Positions 8,322 to 16,212 of a stretch of DNA of 34,568 nucleotides are shown one piece after another (position 1 is the stretch's first letter; each line of letters begins with the position of its first letter). The notes under the pieces are model-generated. The model did not search any database and was not told where the DNA came from. It saw only the letters and a program-made list of their open reading frames with translations. A program made the translations under genes and the position numbers. This stretch comes from Clostridia bacterium (GTDB lineage: Bacteria; Bacillota; Clostridia; Oscillospirales; CAG-272). Location of the stretch: the NCBI GenBank assembly GCA_017398585.1, contig JAFQFS010000159.1, positions 1 to 34,568 on the forward strand, read 5' to 3'.

Positions 8322-8873
8322 TTGCTGAAATCGGAAGAAATACGGGAGAAAGCGGACAGAATTTTAGAGGAAACCGGACTGTTTAGGGAACTTTCGAAGT
8401 ACGGGGAAGTGCATCCCGTCGGGAGTTACCGGATGGACATCATGGCGTGGAACGATATTGACATCGACGTGCGGAACGACGGGATGAACCTCGATAAACT
8501 GTACGCGCTGACGCGGTATGTGCTGGATGTTTTTCATCCGGTATGGTACGAAGCGAAGGAAGAGGTCACGGACGAAGGAAAGACGGTCTGGTTCCACGGC
8601 TGGGAAGCTGTCATTGACGGAGAACTGTGGAATTTCGATATCTGGTTCTTCGATACGGAAACGATCGTGGAAGCGGAGGAATTCTGTGACGGAATTTCCG
8701 CGAAACTTGCGGCGGAGCCGGAGAAAAAGACGGTCATTGCGCAGATCAAGCGGGAGCTGATCGGACGGGGGATGTATTCGTTCGAGCAATATCACAGCAT
8801 GGACGTATACCGCGCGGTGCTTGACCTCGGCATGACCTCCGCGGATGAAATGATCCGGGATTACCGGAAATGA
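8322..8873 (+). CDS. Small nucleotidyltransferase-fold protein
   Basis: A 183-aa protein if translation starts at TTG 8322, which has GGAG 8 bases upstream. The frame stays open to an ATG at 8259, but that would translate through the repeat hairpin and is rejected. The motif GSYRMDIMAWNDIDIDV (after VHPV) fits the GS-x(n)-D-x-D signature of the polymerase-beta-type nucleotidyltransferase superfamily (MNT, kanamycin nucleotidyltransferase and relatives). A later acidic position is likely in NFDIWFFD. The molecule modified is unknown; antibiotic modification or an antitoxin role are possible but unsupported. An XRE regulator lies downstream with its own promoter. Confidence 0.65.
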   Translation: MLKSEEIREKADRILEETGLFRELSKYGEVHPVGSYRMDIMAWNDIDIDVRNDGMNLDKLYALTRYVLDVFHPVWYEAKEEVTDEGKTVWFHGWEAVIDGELWNFDIWFFDTETIVEAEEFCDGISAKLAAEPEKKTVIAQIKRELIGRGMYSFEQYHSMDVYRAVLDLGMTSADEMIRDYRK

Positions 8874-8927
8874 CAACGCTGCGCAGAAAGTTCCACGGAG
8901 CGTATACCCGCGTTGCGAACCCGTTGC

Positions 8928-8956
8928 TTGCCTTTTGCTCCGGACGGTGGTATACT
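8928..8956 (+). promoter_or_regulatory. Sigma-A promoter of the XRE regulator
   Basis: TTGCCT (8928-8933), a 17-base spacer and TATACT (8951-8956), about 45 bases before the start codon at 9003. Confidence 0.6.
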
Positions 8957-9002
8957 TGAATCACCGGCCGGAGTTCTTTTATTACAGAAAGGAAGAAAGC
9001 AT

Positions 9003-10151
9003 ATGTCGAAATTCGGAACCATTCTCCGTGATCTGCGGCTCGAACGCGGATTCACGCAGGCGGAAGTGGGGGAGGGGATCGGGGTGTCCCCGCAGGCGGT
9101 GTCCAAGTGGGAGAACGAAAACGGTCTTCCCGATGTGACACAGCTCATCCCGCTCGCGGATTATTTCGGCGTGACGGTGGATGCGCTGCTCGGGCACGAT
9201 CCGGACAAGGACGAACGGGAGATTCTCGCACACATCGAACGTCTCGAAGGAAAGCTGACGGATGAAGGAAACTGGGATGCACAGATGGAGGAAAACCGCG
9301 CGATGCTGCGGAAGTACCCGAAGGACTGCCGCCTGATGGTGCAGATGTGCCGGATTTTGTTCTATTATCCGAAGGAAACAGGGATTGACGGGACACCGGA
9401 ATCGGACAGGTGCGCGGACGAACTGGTCGATTGGGGTGAAAAGGTCCTGCGCGAATCAACGGATTCGCACCTGCGGAACGAGGCGGTGCGGTGGCTTGTT
9501 TATACGCTTGAAATTCAGGGGGAAGTTGACAAGGGACGCAAATACGCGGAAATGATGCCGCCGTATGAGCTGTGCCGGGAAAATCTGATGCAGTATCTGC
9601 ATGAAAACGATATGGACAAACTGGAATACGATCAGAAGTTTGCGCGGACGCTTTTCCACGATCTGATCGGTTATCTGAACAGTCATGCCGGCCGGCTGAA
9701 AGAGAAAACGTACACTCTTGAAGAACGCCTTCGCCTGTGCAGCACGGTTCGTGCGCTGACGGAAGCATGGTTCCCGGACGGGGATTATGATCCGCAGATG
9801 TACGGCGCGTGCTTCGAAAGCTATCTGACGGAGTCGGAGATTTATGTGGAACTCGATCGTCCGGAAGATGCGCTGGACAGTCTGCGGAAAGCGGTCGATA
9901 CGACGGAAACGATGAAAGCGGCTGCGGGACAGGACGGGATTCACACGGCTCCGTTTATGACGACATTCTGCCGTAAGTTTGAATTCTGGCCGGGCAGTCT
10001 GGCGTATGAAATGAAGCATTATCTCAAGTATACCGGACGGGATGGCAACGGAATCATCCAGTATTTCAAGGACGAAAGAGCCAAAGCCTTTGCGGAAACA
10101 GCCGGCTATAAAGAACAGATGGCGCGGTTTGAAACCCTCTGCGGCGAATGA
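9003..10151 (+). CDS. XRE-family transcriptional regulator with long C-terminal domain
   Basis: 382 aa. Residues 1-65 are a Cro/CI helix-turn-helix (FGTILRDLRLERGFTQAEVG, then GVSPQAVSKWENENGLPDV), of the type common in Clostridia regulators. The remaining ~310 residues are helical and acidic, without recognised enzymatic motifs. Repeated helical pairs suggest TPR-like structure that could bind a peptide or protein partner. The start at 9003 has AAAGGAAG upstream; the in-frame upstream extension covers the promoter and is rejected. A clean intrinsic terminator follows. The preceding nucleotidyltransferase gene ends 129 bases upstream. The target is unknown. Confidence 0.85.
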   Translation: MSKFGTILRDLRLERGFTQAEVGEGIGVSPQAVSKWENENGLPDVTQLIPLADYFGVTVDALLGHDPDKDEREILAHIERLEGKLTDEGNWDAQMEENRAMLRKYPKDCRLMVQMCRILFYYPKETGIDGTPESDRCADELVDWGEKVLRESTDSHLRNEAVRWLVYTLEIQGEVDKGRKYAEMMPPYELCRENLMQYLHENDMDKLEYDQKFARTLFHDLIGYLNSHAGRLKEKTYTLEERLRLCSTVRALTEAWFPDGDYDPQMYGACFESYLTESEIYVELDRPEDALDSLRKAVDTTETMKAAAGQDGIHTAPFMTTFCRKFEFWPGSLAYEMKHYLKYTGRDGNGIIQYFKDERAKAFAETAGYKEQMARFETLCGE

Positions 10152-10160
10152 ATCTCCAAA

Positions 10161-10188
10161 AGCGGACAGCACACCTGTCCGCTTTTTT
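10161..10188 (+). terminator. Intrinsic terminator after the XRE regulator
   Basis: 9-bp stem AGCGGACAG (10161-10169)/CTGTCCGCT (10175-10183), 5-base loop, then TTTTTT. Confidence 0.93.
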
Positions 10189-10208
10189 CTGTGATTTCAA
10201 CATTTTCA

Positions 10209-10237
10209 TTGACAGACCACACAATCCATGATATAAT
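10209..10237 (+). promoter_or_regulatory. Consensus sigma-A promoter of alaS
   Basis: Perfect TTGACA (10209-10214), a 17-base spacer and TATAAT (10232-10237). It leaves a leader of about 124 bases that contains a family hairpin but is too short for a T-box. Confidence 0.92.
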
Positions 10238-10280
10238 AATCTATTGATATCGAATAAATCAAACCTCATTTATCCCCTTG

Positions 10281-10341
10281 TTTAAAGTTTTTTGGAAAGG
10301 GTTCGGGAAAACCTTTTTGCAAAAAGGTTTTCCCGAGAAAC
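10281..10341 (+). repeat. Intergenic hairpin family, copy 3 (in the alaS leader)
   Basis: Box TTTAAAGTTTTTTGGAAAGG precedes a 16-bp stem TCGGGAAAACCTTTTT/AAAAAGGTTTTCCCGA (10303-10336). It lies in reverse orientation relative to the stop-codon copies and ends 31 bases before the alaS start codon. Confidence 0.9.
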
Positions 10342-10367
10342 TTCATTTTATAAGGAGACACACCATC

Positions 10368-13001
10368 ATGCAGTGGACTTCAGTTAATGATCTGCGCGAG
10401 AAATATCTCTCGTTCTTTGAATCCAAGGGACATCTCAGACTCCCTTCTTTCCCGCTCGTTCCCCAGAACGACAAATCCCTCCTTCTCATCAACTCCGGTA
10501 TGGCTCCGATGAAGAAATTCTTCACCGGTGAAGTTGAACCGCCGCGTCACCGCGTCACCACCTGCCAGAAGTGCATCCGTACCCCCGACCTGGAACGCGT
10601 CGGTCACACCGCGCGTCACGGTACCTACTTCGAAATGCTCGGCAATTTCTCCTTCGGTGACTACTTCAAGAACGAAGCGATTCCGTGGGCTTGGGAATTC
10701 CTGACCCAGTGCCTCGAAATTCCGGAAGAACTCCTCTACCCGTCCATCTACGAAGAAGACGACGAAGCGTTTGAAATCTGGAACAAGAAGATCGGCGTAC
10801 CCGCAGAACGCATCGTACGTCTCGGCAAGGCCGATAACTTCTGGGAACACGGTACCGGTCCCTGCGGTCCCTGCTCCGAAATCTACTTCGACCGCGGTCT
10901 GAAGTACGGATGCGGTTCCCCGGACTGCAAGCCCGGCTGTGACTGCGACCGCTTCATGGAAATCTGGAACAACGTATTCACCCAGTTCAACTCCGACGGC
11001 AAGGGCGGCTACACCGAACTCGAACACAAGAACATCGACACCGGTATGGGTCTCGAACGTCTCGCATGCGTAATGCAGGGCGTTGACAACATGTTCGAAG
11101 TCGACGGCGTCCGCAAGATCCTCGACAAGGTTGTCGAAATCTCCGGCAAGAACTACGGTTCCGACAAGAACAACGACATCTCCATCCGCGTCATCACCGA
11201 CCACGTACGCGGCGCAACCTTCATGATCTGCGACGGCGTTATCCCGTCCAACGAAGGACGCGGCTACGTTCTCCGCAGAATCCTCCGCCGTGCGGCACGT
11301 CACGGCAAGCTCCTCGGCATCGGCCGTGAATTCCTCACCGAAGTATGCGACGTTGTTATCGCAGAAAACGTTGCGGGCTATCCCGAACTCGGCGAAAAGG
11401 CCGGCTACATCAAGAAGGTTATGTCCATCGAGGAAGACCGCTTCAACGCAACCATCGACGCAGGTCTCTCCATCCTCTCCGACCTCATCCGCACCACCAT
11501 CGCGGAAGGCGCTGACACCATCTCCGGTGAAGACGTCTTCAAGCTTTACGATACCTTCGGATTCCCGATCGACCTGACCCGCGAAATCACTGAAGAAAGC
11601 AATCTCCATATCGACGAAGAAACCTTCAAGATGCTCATGCAGCAGCAGAAGGTTCGTGCACGTGAAGCAAGAGCCAACATCTCCGGCTGGAGCGACGCGT
11701 CCAAGTCCTTTATCTCCACTCTCCCGGCGACCGAATTCACCGGTTACACCGATTACAAGACCGAAGGTGCAAAGGTTCTCGCAATCCTCTGCGAAGACGA
11801 ATCCGTGAACGAAGTTTCCGAAGGCGAATGCACCATCATCCTCGACAAGACTCCTTTCTACGGCGAAGGCGGCGGTCAGATCGGCGACACCGGTACCATC
11901 TATAAGGCAGACGCTCTCCTCACCGTATACGATACCAGAAAGACCGACGGCGTTTACATCCACCTCTGCACCGTTGCAAACGGCTCCTTCAAGGTCGGCG
12001 ACGTTGTAACCGCAGACATCGAAGATATGCGCCGCGAAGCGATCAAGAGAAACCACTCCGCGTGCCACCTCCTGCAGGCTGCACTCCGTAAGGTTCTCGG
12101 CACGCACGTTGAACAGGCAGGTTCCTACGTGGACAACAGCCGCGTGCGTTTCGACTTCACGCACTTCCAGGCACTGACCGCGGACGAGCTGAAGCAGGTT
12201 GAAGCCCTCGTCAACGCGCACATCCTCGTCGGCAATCCGATCGAAACCGTGGTAACCGACATCGAAACCGCAAAGCGCGAAGGCGCAATGGCGCTGTTCG
12301 GCGAAAAGTACGGCTCCGAAGTCCGCATGGTCAAGATGGGTGCGTTCTCCACCGAACTCTGCGGCGGTACCCACTGTGACAACACCGGCAAGATCGGTCT
12401 GTTCAAGATCGTTTCCGAATCCTCCGTTGCAGCAGGTGTACGCCGTATCGAAGGCGTGACAGGGCTGGGCGTTCTCGAACTGATCGCGGAACGCGACAGC
12501 CTCATCGGCGAAACCGCGCACGCTCTCAAGGCGCAGAACCCGCACGAAATGCCGAACCGCGCAGCATCCCTGCTCGGCGAAATCTCCGGCCTCAAGAAGG
12601 AAATCGACAGCCTGAACTCCAAGCTCGCGGCAAACCGTCTCGGCGAACTCGTGAACGGTGCTGTGGAAGTCGGCGCGTTCAAGCTCATCACCGCTGATCT
12701 CGGCGCAACCGGCGTTGACGCGGCACGTACCCTCTGCGACCAGATCAAGGACAAGATGCCCGAAGCTGTCGCAGTCTTCGCTGTTAACGACGGAGCAAAG
12801 CTGAACTTCATCGCAGCGGCAGGTTCCGCGGCAGTCAAGTCCGGCGCACACGCAGGCAAGCTCGTCGGCGCAGTTGCAGCCGTTACCGGCGGTAAGGGCG
12901 GCGGACGTCCCGACAGCGCAACCTCCGGCGGTAAGGACATCTCCAAGGTAGCAGACGCCCTCGCAGCGGCAGAATCCGTTCTCGCAGGTATGCAGAAATA
13001 A
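10368..13001 (+). CDS. alaS: Alanine-tRNA ligase
   Basis: Charges tRNA-Ala in the cytoplasm. 877 aa, the normal length. The start at 10368 (MQWTSVNDLREKYLSFFESK) matches the family N-terminus and has AAGGAGA upstream; the frame's 30-residue upstream extension translates the repeat and is rejected. Class II catalytic core with INSGMAPMKKFF and GTGPCGPCSEI. The editing-domain zinc site is HSACH (His563, His567) plus CGGTH (Cys665, His669), so editing looks intact. The C-terminal C-Ala domain ends in a glycine-rich segment (GGKGGGRPDSA). Very strong codon bias fits high expression. It is monocistronic, between a consensus promoter and a hairpin-plus-terminator unit. Confidence 0.98.
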   Translation: MQWTSVNDLREKYLSFFESKGHLRLPSFPLVPQNDKSLLLINSGMAPMKKFFTGEVEPPRHRVTTCQKCIRTPDLERVGHTARHGTYFEMLGNFSFGDYFKNEAIPWAWEFLTQCLEIPEELLYPSIYEEDDEAFEIWNKKIGVPAERIVRLGKADNFWEHGTGPCGPCSEIYFDRGLKYGCGSPDCKPGCDCDRFMEIWNNVFTQFNSDGKGGYTELEHKNIDTGMGLERLACVMQGVDNMFEVDGVRKILDKVVEISGKNYGSDKNNDISIRVITDHVRGATFMICDGVIPSNEGRGYVLRRILRRAARHGKLLGIGREFLTEVCDVVIAENVAGYPELGEKAGYIKKVMSIEEDRFNATIDAGLSILSDLIRTTIAEGADTISGEDVFKLYDTFGFPIDLTREITEESNLHIDEETFKMLMQQQKVRAREARANISGWSDASKSFISTLPATEFTGYTDYKTEGAKVLAILCEDESVNEVSEGECTIILDKTPFYGEGGGQIGDTGTIYKADALLTVYDTRKTDGVYIHLCTVANGSFKVGDVVTADIEDMRREAIKRNHSACHLLQAALRKVLGTHVEQAGSYVDNSRVRFDFTHFQALTADELKQVEALVNAHILVGNPIETVVTDIETAKREGAMALFGEKYGSEVRMVKMGAFSTELCGGTHCDNTGKIGLFKIVSESSVAAGVRRIEGVTGLGVLELIAERDSLIGETAHALKAQNPHEMPNRAASLLGEISGLKKEIDSLNSKLAANRLGELVNGAVEVGAFKLITADLGATGVDAARTLCDQIKDKMPEAVAVFAVNDGAKLNFIAAAGSAAVKSGAHAGKLVGAVAAVTGGKGGGRPDSATSGGKDISKVADALAAAESVLAGMQK

Positions 13002-13015
13002 TTGAATAAAGATAA

Positions 13016-13095
13016 TCGGGGAGGAACTTTTCGAGAAAAGTTCCTCCCCGAACCCCTCTTCCAAAGCTTTCAATCTGGAAGAGGGGGTATTTTTG
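13016..13095 (+). repeat. Intergenic hairpin family, copy 4, with second hairpin acting as terminator
   Basis: First stem TCGGGGAGGAACTTTTC paired with its complement (13016-13051), 14 bases after the alaS stop. The tail forms a second perfect 10-bp stem CCCCTCTTCC (13053-13062)/GGAAGAGGGG (13077-13086). GTATTTTTGTTT follows, so the second hairpin is a likely intrinsic terminator. Confidence 0.88.
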
Positions 13096-13129
13096 TTTGT
13101 GCGGATTTTTAGAAATTATCAATTATATC

Positions 13130-13159
13130 TTGCGTGATGACGTGGGGCGCTGTTATAAT
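13130..13159 (+). promoter_or_regulatory. Sigma-A promoter of the aldo/keto reductase gene
   Basis: TTGCGT (13130-13135), an 18-base spacer and TATAAT (13154-13159), about 28 bases before the start codon. Confidence 0.7.
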
Positions 13160-13187
13160 AAAAGAAAAACATAACGGAGGTTTTTCT

Positions 13188-14171
13188 ATGAAAACTTTGA
13201 CTGTACGTACGTATCCCGTGCCGTTGTCACGCGTTTGTCTGGGGACGGCGTCGATGGGTTCCGCGGGGCTGACCGGGGAACCTGCAGAAAAGGCGTTTGC
13301 GATCCTTGATGCATATTATGCGCTGGGCGGACGGTTTCTCGATACTGCCAATGTTTACGGCAGATGGGGCGTGGACCGTACCAATGCATCCGAACTGGTG
13401 ATCGGGCGCTGGCTGAAGGACCGTCGGATCAGCGACATGGTTGTGACGACCAAGGCGTGCCACTGGGCGCCGGAAGCGCCGGATGTTCCCCGGGTGAATG
13501 CGGACGCGCTTTGCCGGGATGTGGAGGAAAGCCGCGCATCGCTCGGCATGGACAAGCTCGACATCATGCTCCTTCACCGCGACAACGAAGATGTAGACAT
13601 CCGTGCGATCGTTGATTTCTGCGTTCCGCTCGTGGATGGTGGCAAAGTCACACGGTTCGGTTTCTCGAACTTCTGTGCAGACCGTGTGAAAACGGCGATC
13701 GGGTACCTCGGCGCGGACTGGGAGCGTTATTTTGCCGGCGTATCGAACGAACAGAGCCTTGCCATGGACGGCGCGGAAAACTACCGGCCGGGTTCCGGCA
13801 TGGTCGCCACCGACACGGCGCTGCTGGAAGTTCAGAAACAGTACCGCTTCCCGCTGTTCCCGTTCTCGTCCATCGCACACGGATTTTTCACGAAATTACA
13901 GCGCTGCGGCGCCGTTTACGACGGCGAATGGCACAGCACGGACAGCTTTGCCGGAAACAAGGCATGGCTGACCGCAAAGAACGGGCGTGCGTACAACCGT
14001 CTTTGCGCATATTCGGCGGAGACCGGCGTATCCGTCGGCATGCTGTCTCTTGCATACCTGCTTGCACAGGCAGACACGATCCCCGTCATGAGCGTGAGCC
14101 GTCCGGAACAGCTCTGTGAACTGGCGGCGGTTGCGTCAAAAACATGGGACAGCGTGTCGTTTGAAGCGTAA
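13188..14171 (+). CDS. Aldo/keto reductase family oxidoreductase
   Basis: NAD(P)H-dependent (alpha/beta)8 barrel of 327 aa, a normal length. The catalytic tetrad is visible: Asp52 and Tyr57 (FLDTANVYGRW), Lys89 (TTKACHW) and His130 (MLLHRDN). C-terminal NAD(P)-site pattern around PVMSVSRPEQLCE. The start at 13188 has CGGAGG 7 bases upstream; the longer frame from 13134 runs through the promoter. The enzyme probably reduces or oxidises a sugar or other carbonyl compound; the substrate is not evident. It converges with the AraC regulator gene with only 9 bases between stop codons and no room for a terminator. Confidence 0.9.
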   Translation: MKTLTVRTYPVPLSRVCLGTASMGSAGLTGEPAEKAFAILDAYYALGGRFLDTANVYGRWGVDRTNASELVIGRWLKDRRISDMVVTTKACHWAPEAPDVPRVNADALCRDVEESRASLGMDKLDIMLLHRDNEDVDIRAIVDFCVPLVDGGKVTRFGFSNFCADRVKTAIGYLGADWERYFAGVSNEQSLAMDGAENYRPGSGMVATDTALLEVQKQYRFPLFPFSSIAHGFFTKLQRCGAVYDGEWHSTDSFAGNKAWLTAKNGRAYNRLCAYSAETGVSVGMLSLAYLLAQADTIPVMSVSRPEQLCELAAVASKTWDSVSFEA

Positions 14172-14180
14172 CACGTACAT

Positions 14181-15053
14181 TCAGGTGCGGATGCCGGCAC
14201 GGTATTCCTTCGGCGTCACGCCGAAATGCTTCCGGAACGTTTCGGAAAAATAGCTGGCGCCGCCGAAGCCGCAGGACAGCGCGATCTCCGTGACCGACTG
14301 TTCGGTTTGTGTGAGAAGCTCTGCCGCTTTGCCGAGACGGTAGTGTATTAGGTAAGTATTCGGGGTTTTGTGAACGTATTTGCCGAACAGGCGGCAGCAT
14401 TTGCTTTCGCAGACGTGGCCGCTTTCGGCGATCTGCGCGAGGGATATTTTTTCGGAATAATACTGCTCAATGAAGTCGATCATTGCTTCGATTGCAGTGA
14501 GATCGTTGACATCGGCGAAGTTCTGCTGAGAGGATTCCGGCATATTCTCGAACAGCTGTGACCAGATCAGGCAGAGAAGACCGTGGATTTTCAGATGAGA
14601 CGACGGACTTTTGCTGTGACGGTGGATTTCGGTCAGGCAGCGGATCACATCCTGCTGCCAGCCGTTGTCCTCGCGGAGGATGAAATACGGCATGTTGTGG
14701 TTTTGCGTGACCGGGAGGACATAGGTATTGTCGAAAAATGGGGACATGCTCAGCATGTTCGGGTTCAGTCGGATGCAGAGGATCTCGGAGCGTTCTCCGC
14801 CGATCGGACGGGCGTAATGCATCTGCCGGGAATTGACAAAAATCGTTTCTCCGCGGTGCAGGGTGATGACCTTTCCGTTGATGCTGTGTTCCGCTGTGCC
14901 CGCGAGCGTGACGAGAAATTCCACATCGTTGTGCCAGTGAGCGATCCCGCCGTGGAGGTTCGTCGGTTTTTCGCGGCGGAAATACTGTATGAAAACATCA
15001 TAATCGGGGTAGGAATAGGTGACCAGTTCGGCACGGTTTTCATCAATTATCAT
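14181..15053 (-). CDS. AraC-family transcriptional regulator
   Basis: 290 aa. The N-terminal ~150 residues are a cupin-like sensor domain (HWHNDVEFLVTLAG, LHRGETIFVNSRQMH), typical of sugar-responsive regulators. The C-terminal ~100 residues contain two helix-turn-helix motifs (ISLAQIAESGHVCESKCCRL and VTEIALSCGFGGASYFSETF) ending in HFGVTPKEYR, the AraC signature. GGAGG lies 7 bases before the ATG. It is transcribed divergently from a sugar O-acetyltransferase gene and convergently to an aldo/keto reductase gene, either of which could be a target (inference). Confidence 0.92.
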   Translation of the reverse strand: MIIDENRAELVTYSYPDYDVFIQYFRREKPTNLHGGIAHWHNDVEFLVTLAGTAEHSINGKVITLHRGETIFVNSRQMHYARPIGGERSEILCIRLNPNMLSMSPFFDNTYVLPVTQNHNMPYFILREDNGWQQDVIRCLTEIHRHSKSPSSHLKIHGLLCLIWSQLFENMPESSQQNFADVNDLTAIEAMIDFIEQYYSEKISLAQIAESGHVCESKCCRLFGKYVHKTPNTYLIHYRLGKAAELLTQTEQSVTEIALSCGFGGASYFSETFRKHFGVTPKEYRAGIRT

Positions 15054-15129
15054 TATTGTTCCTCCATATACAGAATTGTTATATCAAATGGCAGTATTCT
15101 GATAGAAATTTAATTTCATACGCAGTATA

Positions 15130-15158
15130 ATTATAACAGTGTGAAAGAAAAAAGTCAA
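15130..15158 (-). promoter_or_regulatory. Sigma-A promoter of the AraC regulator
   Basis: On the minus strand TTGACT (15153-15158), a 17-base spacer and TATAAT (15130-15135), about 77 bases before the start codon. Confidence 0.85.
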
Positions 15159-15174
15159 GATTCCGGAAACCTGC

Positions 15175-15203
15175 TTTACAAAACAGAGTGAATATGGTAT
15201 CAT
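15175..15203 (+). promoter_or_regulatory. Promoter of the O-acetyltransferase gene
   Basis: TTTACA (15175-15180), a 17-base spacer and TATCAT (15198-15203). A 9-bp dyad TCCTGTAAA (15207-15215)/TTTACAGGA (15225-15233) spans the expected start of transcription and reaches the AGGAGG ribosome binding site. Confidence 0.6.
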
Positions 15204-15244
15204 GTATCCTGTAAATCCAGACTTTTTACAGGAGGAACATCATC

Positions 15245-15862
15245 ATGACCATGAAAGAAAAAATGCAGTGCGGGGAGCTTTATCTCTGTGAGGATCCCGA
15301 TATCCTCCGTGAACAGCGTATCTGTCTCGAAAAACTGTACGATTTCAATCAGACCCGTCCGTCCGAACTTGACAAGCGCACCGAAATGCTGAAGGATATG
15401 TTCGCCGAAATCGGTGACGACTGCTACATCGAACCCCCGCTTCACGCGAACTGGGGCGGACACCACGTCCACTTCGGCAAAAACGTTTACGCGAACTTCA
15501 ATCTCACCCTTGTGGATGACTCGCATATCTATGTCGGCGACAATACCATGTTCGGTCCGAACTGTGTTCTCTCGACGGCGGGGCATCCGATTCTTCCTGA
15601 ACTGCGCGAACTTGTGTACCAGTTCAACATGCCGATCCACATCGGAAAGAACTGCTGGCTGGGTGCCGGTGTCCTCGTGATGCCCGGCGTGACCATCGGG
15701 GACAACACCGTCATCGGTGCGGGCAGTGTCGTTACGAAGGATATCCCCGCAAACGTCGTTGCGGTCGGCACCCCGTGCCGTGTCCTCCGCGAGATCAATG
15801 AACATGACCGCGAATACTACTTCAGGGACAAAAAAATCAACTGGGACGAGATTCAGAAGTAA
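15245..15862 (+). CDS. Sugar O-acetyltransferase (LacA/Maa-like)
   Basis: 205-aa left-handed beta-helix acetyltransferase that moves acetyl from acetyl-CoA to a sugar hydroxyl. N-terminal maltose-acetyltransferase segment (MKEKMQCGELYLCEDPDI), then hexapeptide repeats (IYVGDNTMFGPN, IHIGKNCWLGAG, VTIGDNTVIGAG). STAGHP carries the catalytic His, and VAVGTPCRVLR closes the helix. This matches galactoside/maltose acetyltransferases (~185-205 aa). AGGAGG precedes the ATG at 15245; an ATG two codons later is also possible. An intrinsic terminator follows at 15982. Its divergent neighbour is an AraC regulator. Confidence 0.93.
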   Translation: MTMKEKMQCGELYLCEDPDILREQRICLEKLYDFNQTRPSELDKRTEMLKDMFAEIGDDCYIEPPLHANWGGHHVHFGKNVYANFNLTLVDDSHIYVGDNTMFGPNCVLSTAGHPILPELRELVYQFNMPIHIGKNCWLGAGVLVMPGVTIGDNTVIGAGSVVTKDIPANVVAVGTPCRVLREINEHDREYYFRDKKINWDEIQK

Positions 15863-15901
15863 AACCGTAAATCCGTACCCGCCAAAATCTCTATAACAGT
15901 G

Positions 15902-15937
15902 TAAAGATTTTTGGAAAGGGTTCGAGAAATATCATTT
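15902..15937 (+). repeat. Intergenic repeat family, copy 5, with the hairpin missing
   Basis: The text taaagatttttggaaagggttc joins directly to gagaaatatcattta. In copy 3 the same flanks enclose the palindrome, so this copy has lost the whole stem-loop between TTC and GAG. Confidence 0.75.
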
Positions 15938-15981
15938 ATCCAAACGGCGATTCCTGTATGTGTGAGAGCTTACAGTCGCAG

Positions 15982-16019
15982 TACGGCGGTATTTGTTGGG
16001 AGTACCGTCGTATTTTTTT
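15982..16019 (+). terminator. Intrinsic terminator after the O-acetyltransferase gene
   Basis: 10-bp stem TACGGCGGTA (15982-15991)/TACCGTCGTA (16003-16012) with one G-U pair, then seven T. Confidence 0.88.
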
Positions 16020-16136
16020 GCATTTTTGTATATTTATACAGCCGACTTTTTGTGAATATCCACAAAAATGTTCCCATTCGGATTGGTTACAATAGAGAAA
16101 ATCGTGACTATAAAATAGAAAATAATTTTTAAACGG

Positions 16137-16165
16137 TTGAAAATAATAGATGTGTGTGATATAAT
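16137..16165 (+). promoter_or_regulatory. Sigma-A promoter of the solute-binding protein gene
   Basis: TTGAAA (16137-16142), a 17-base spacer and TATAAT (16160-16165), about 48 bases before the start codon. Confidence 0.85.
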
Positions 16166-16212
16166 ATTTTATCAAACATTGATCGGATAATTCTGAAAAC
16201 GGAGGTATTCCA

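Larger units (their letters stand above)
15863..16212 (+). other. 350-base intergenic region
   Basis: Contains a hairpin-less remnant of the repeat family (15902-15937), an intrinsic terminator (15982-16019) and the promoter of the solute-binding protein gene. Nothing else was seen. Confidence 0.7.

Noticed and set aside
10380-13073. 897-codon minus-strand open frame
   Set aside because: Antisense shadow of alaS.
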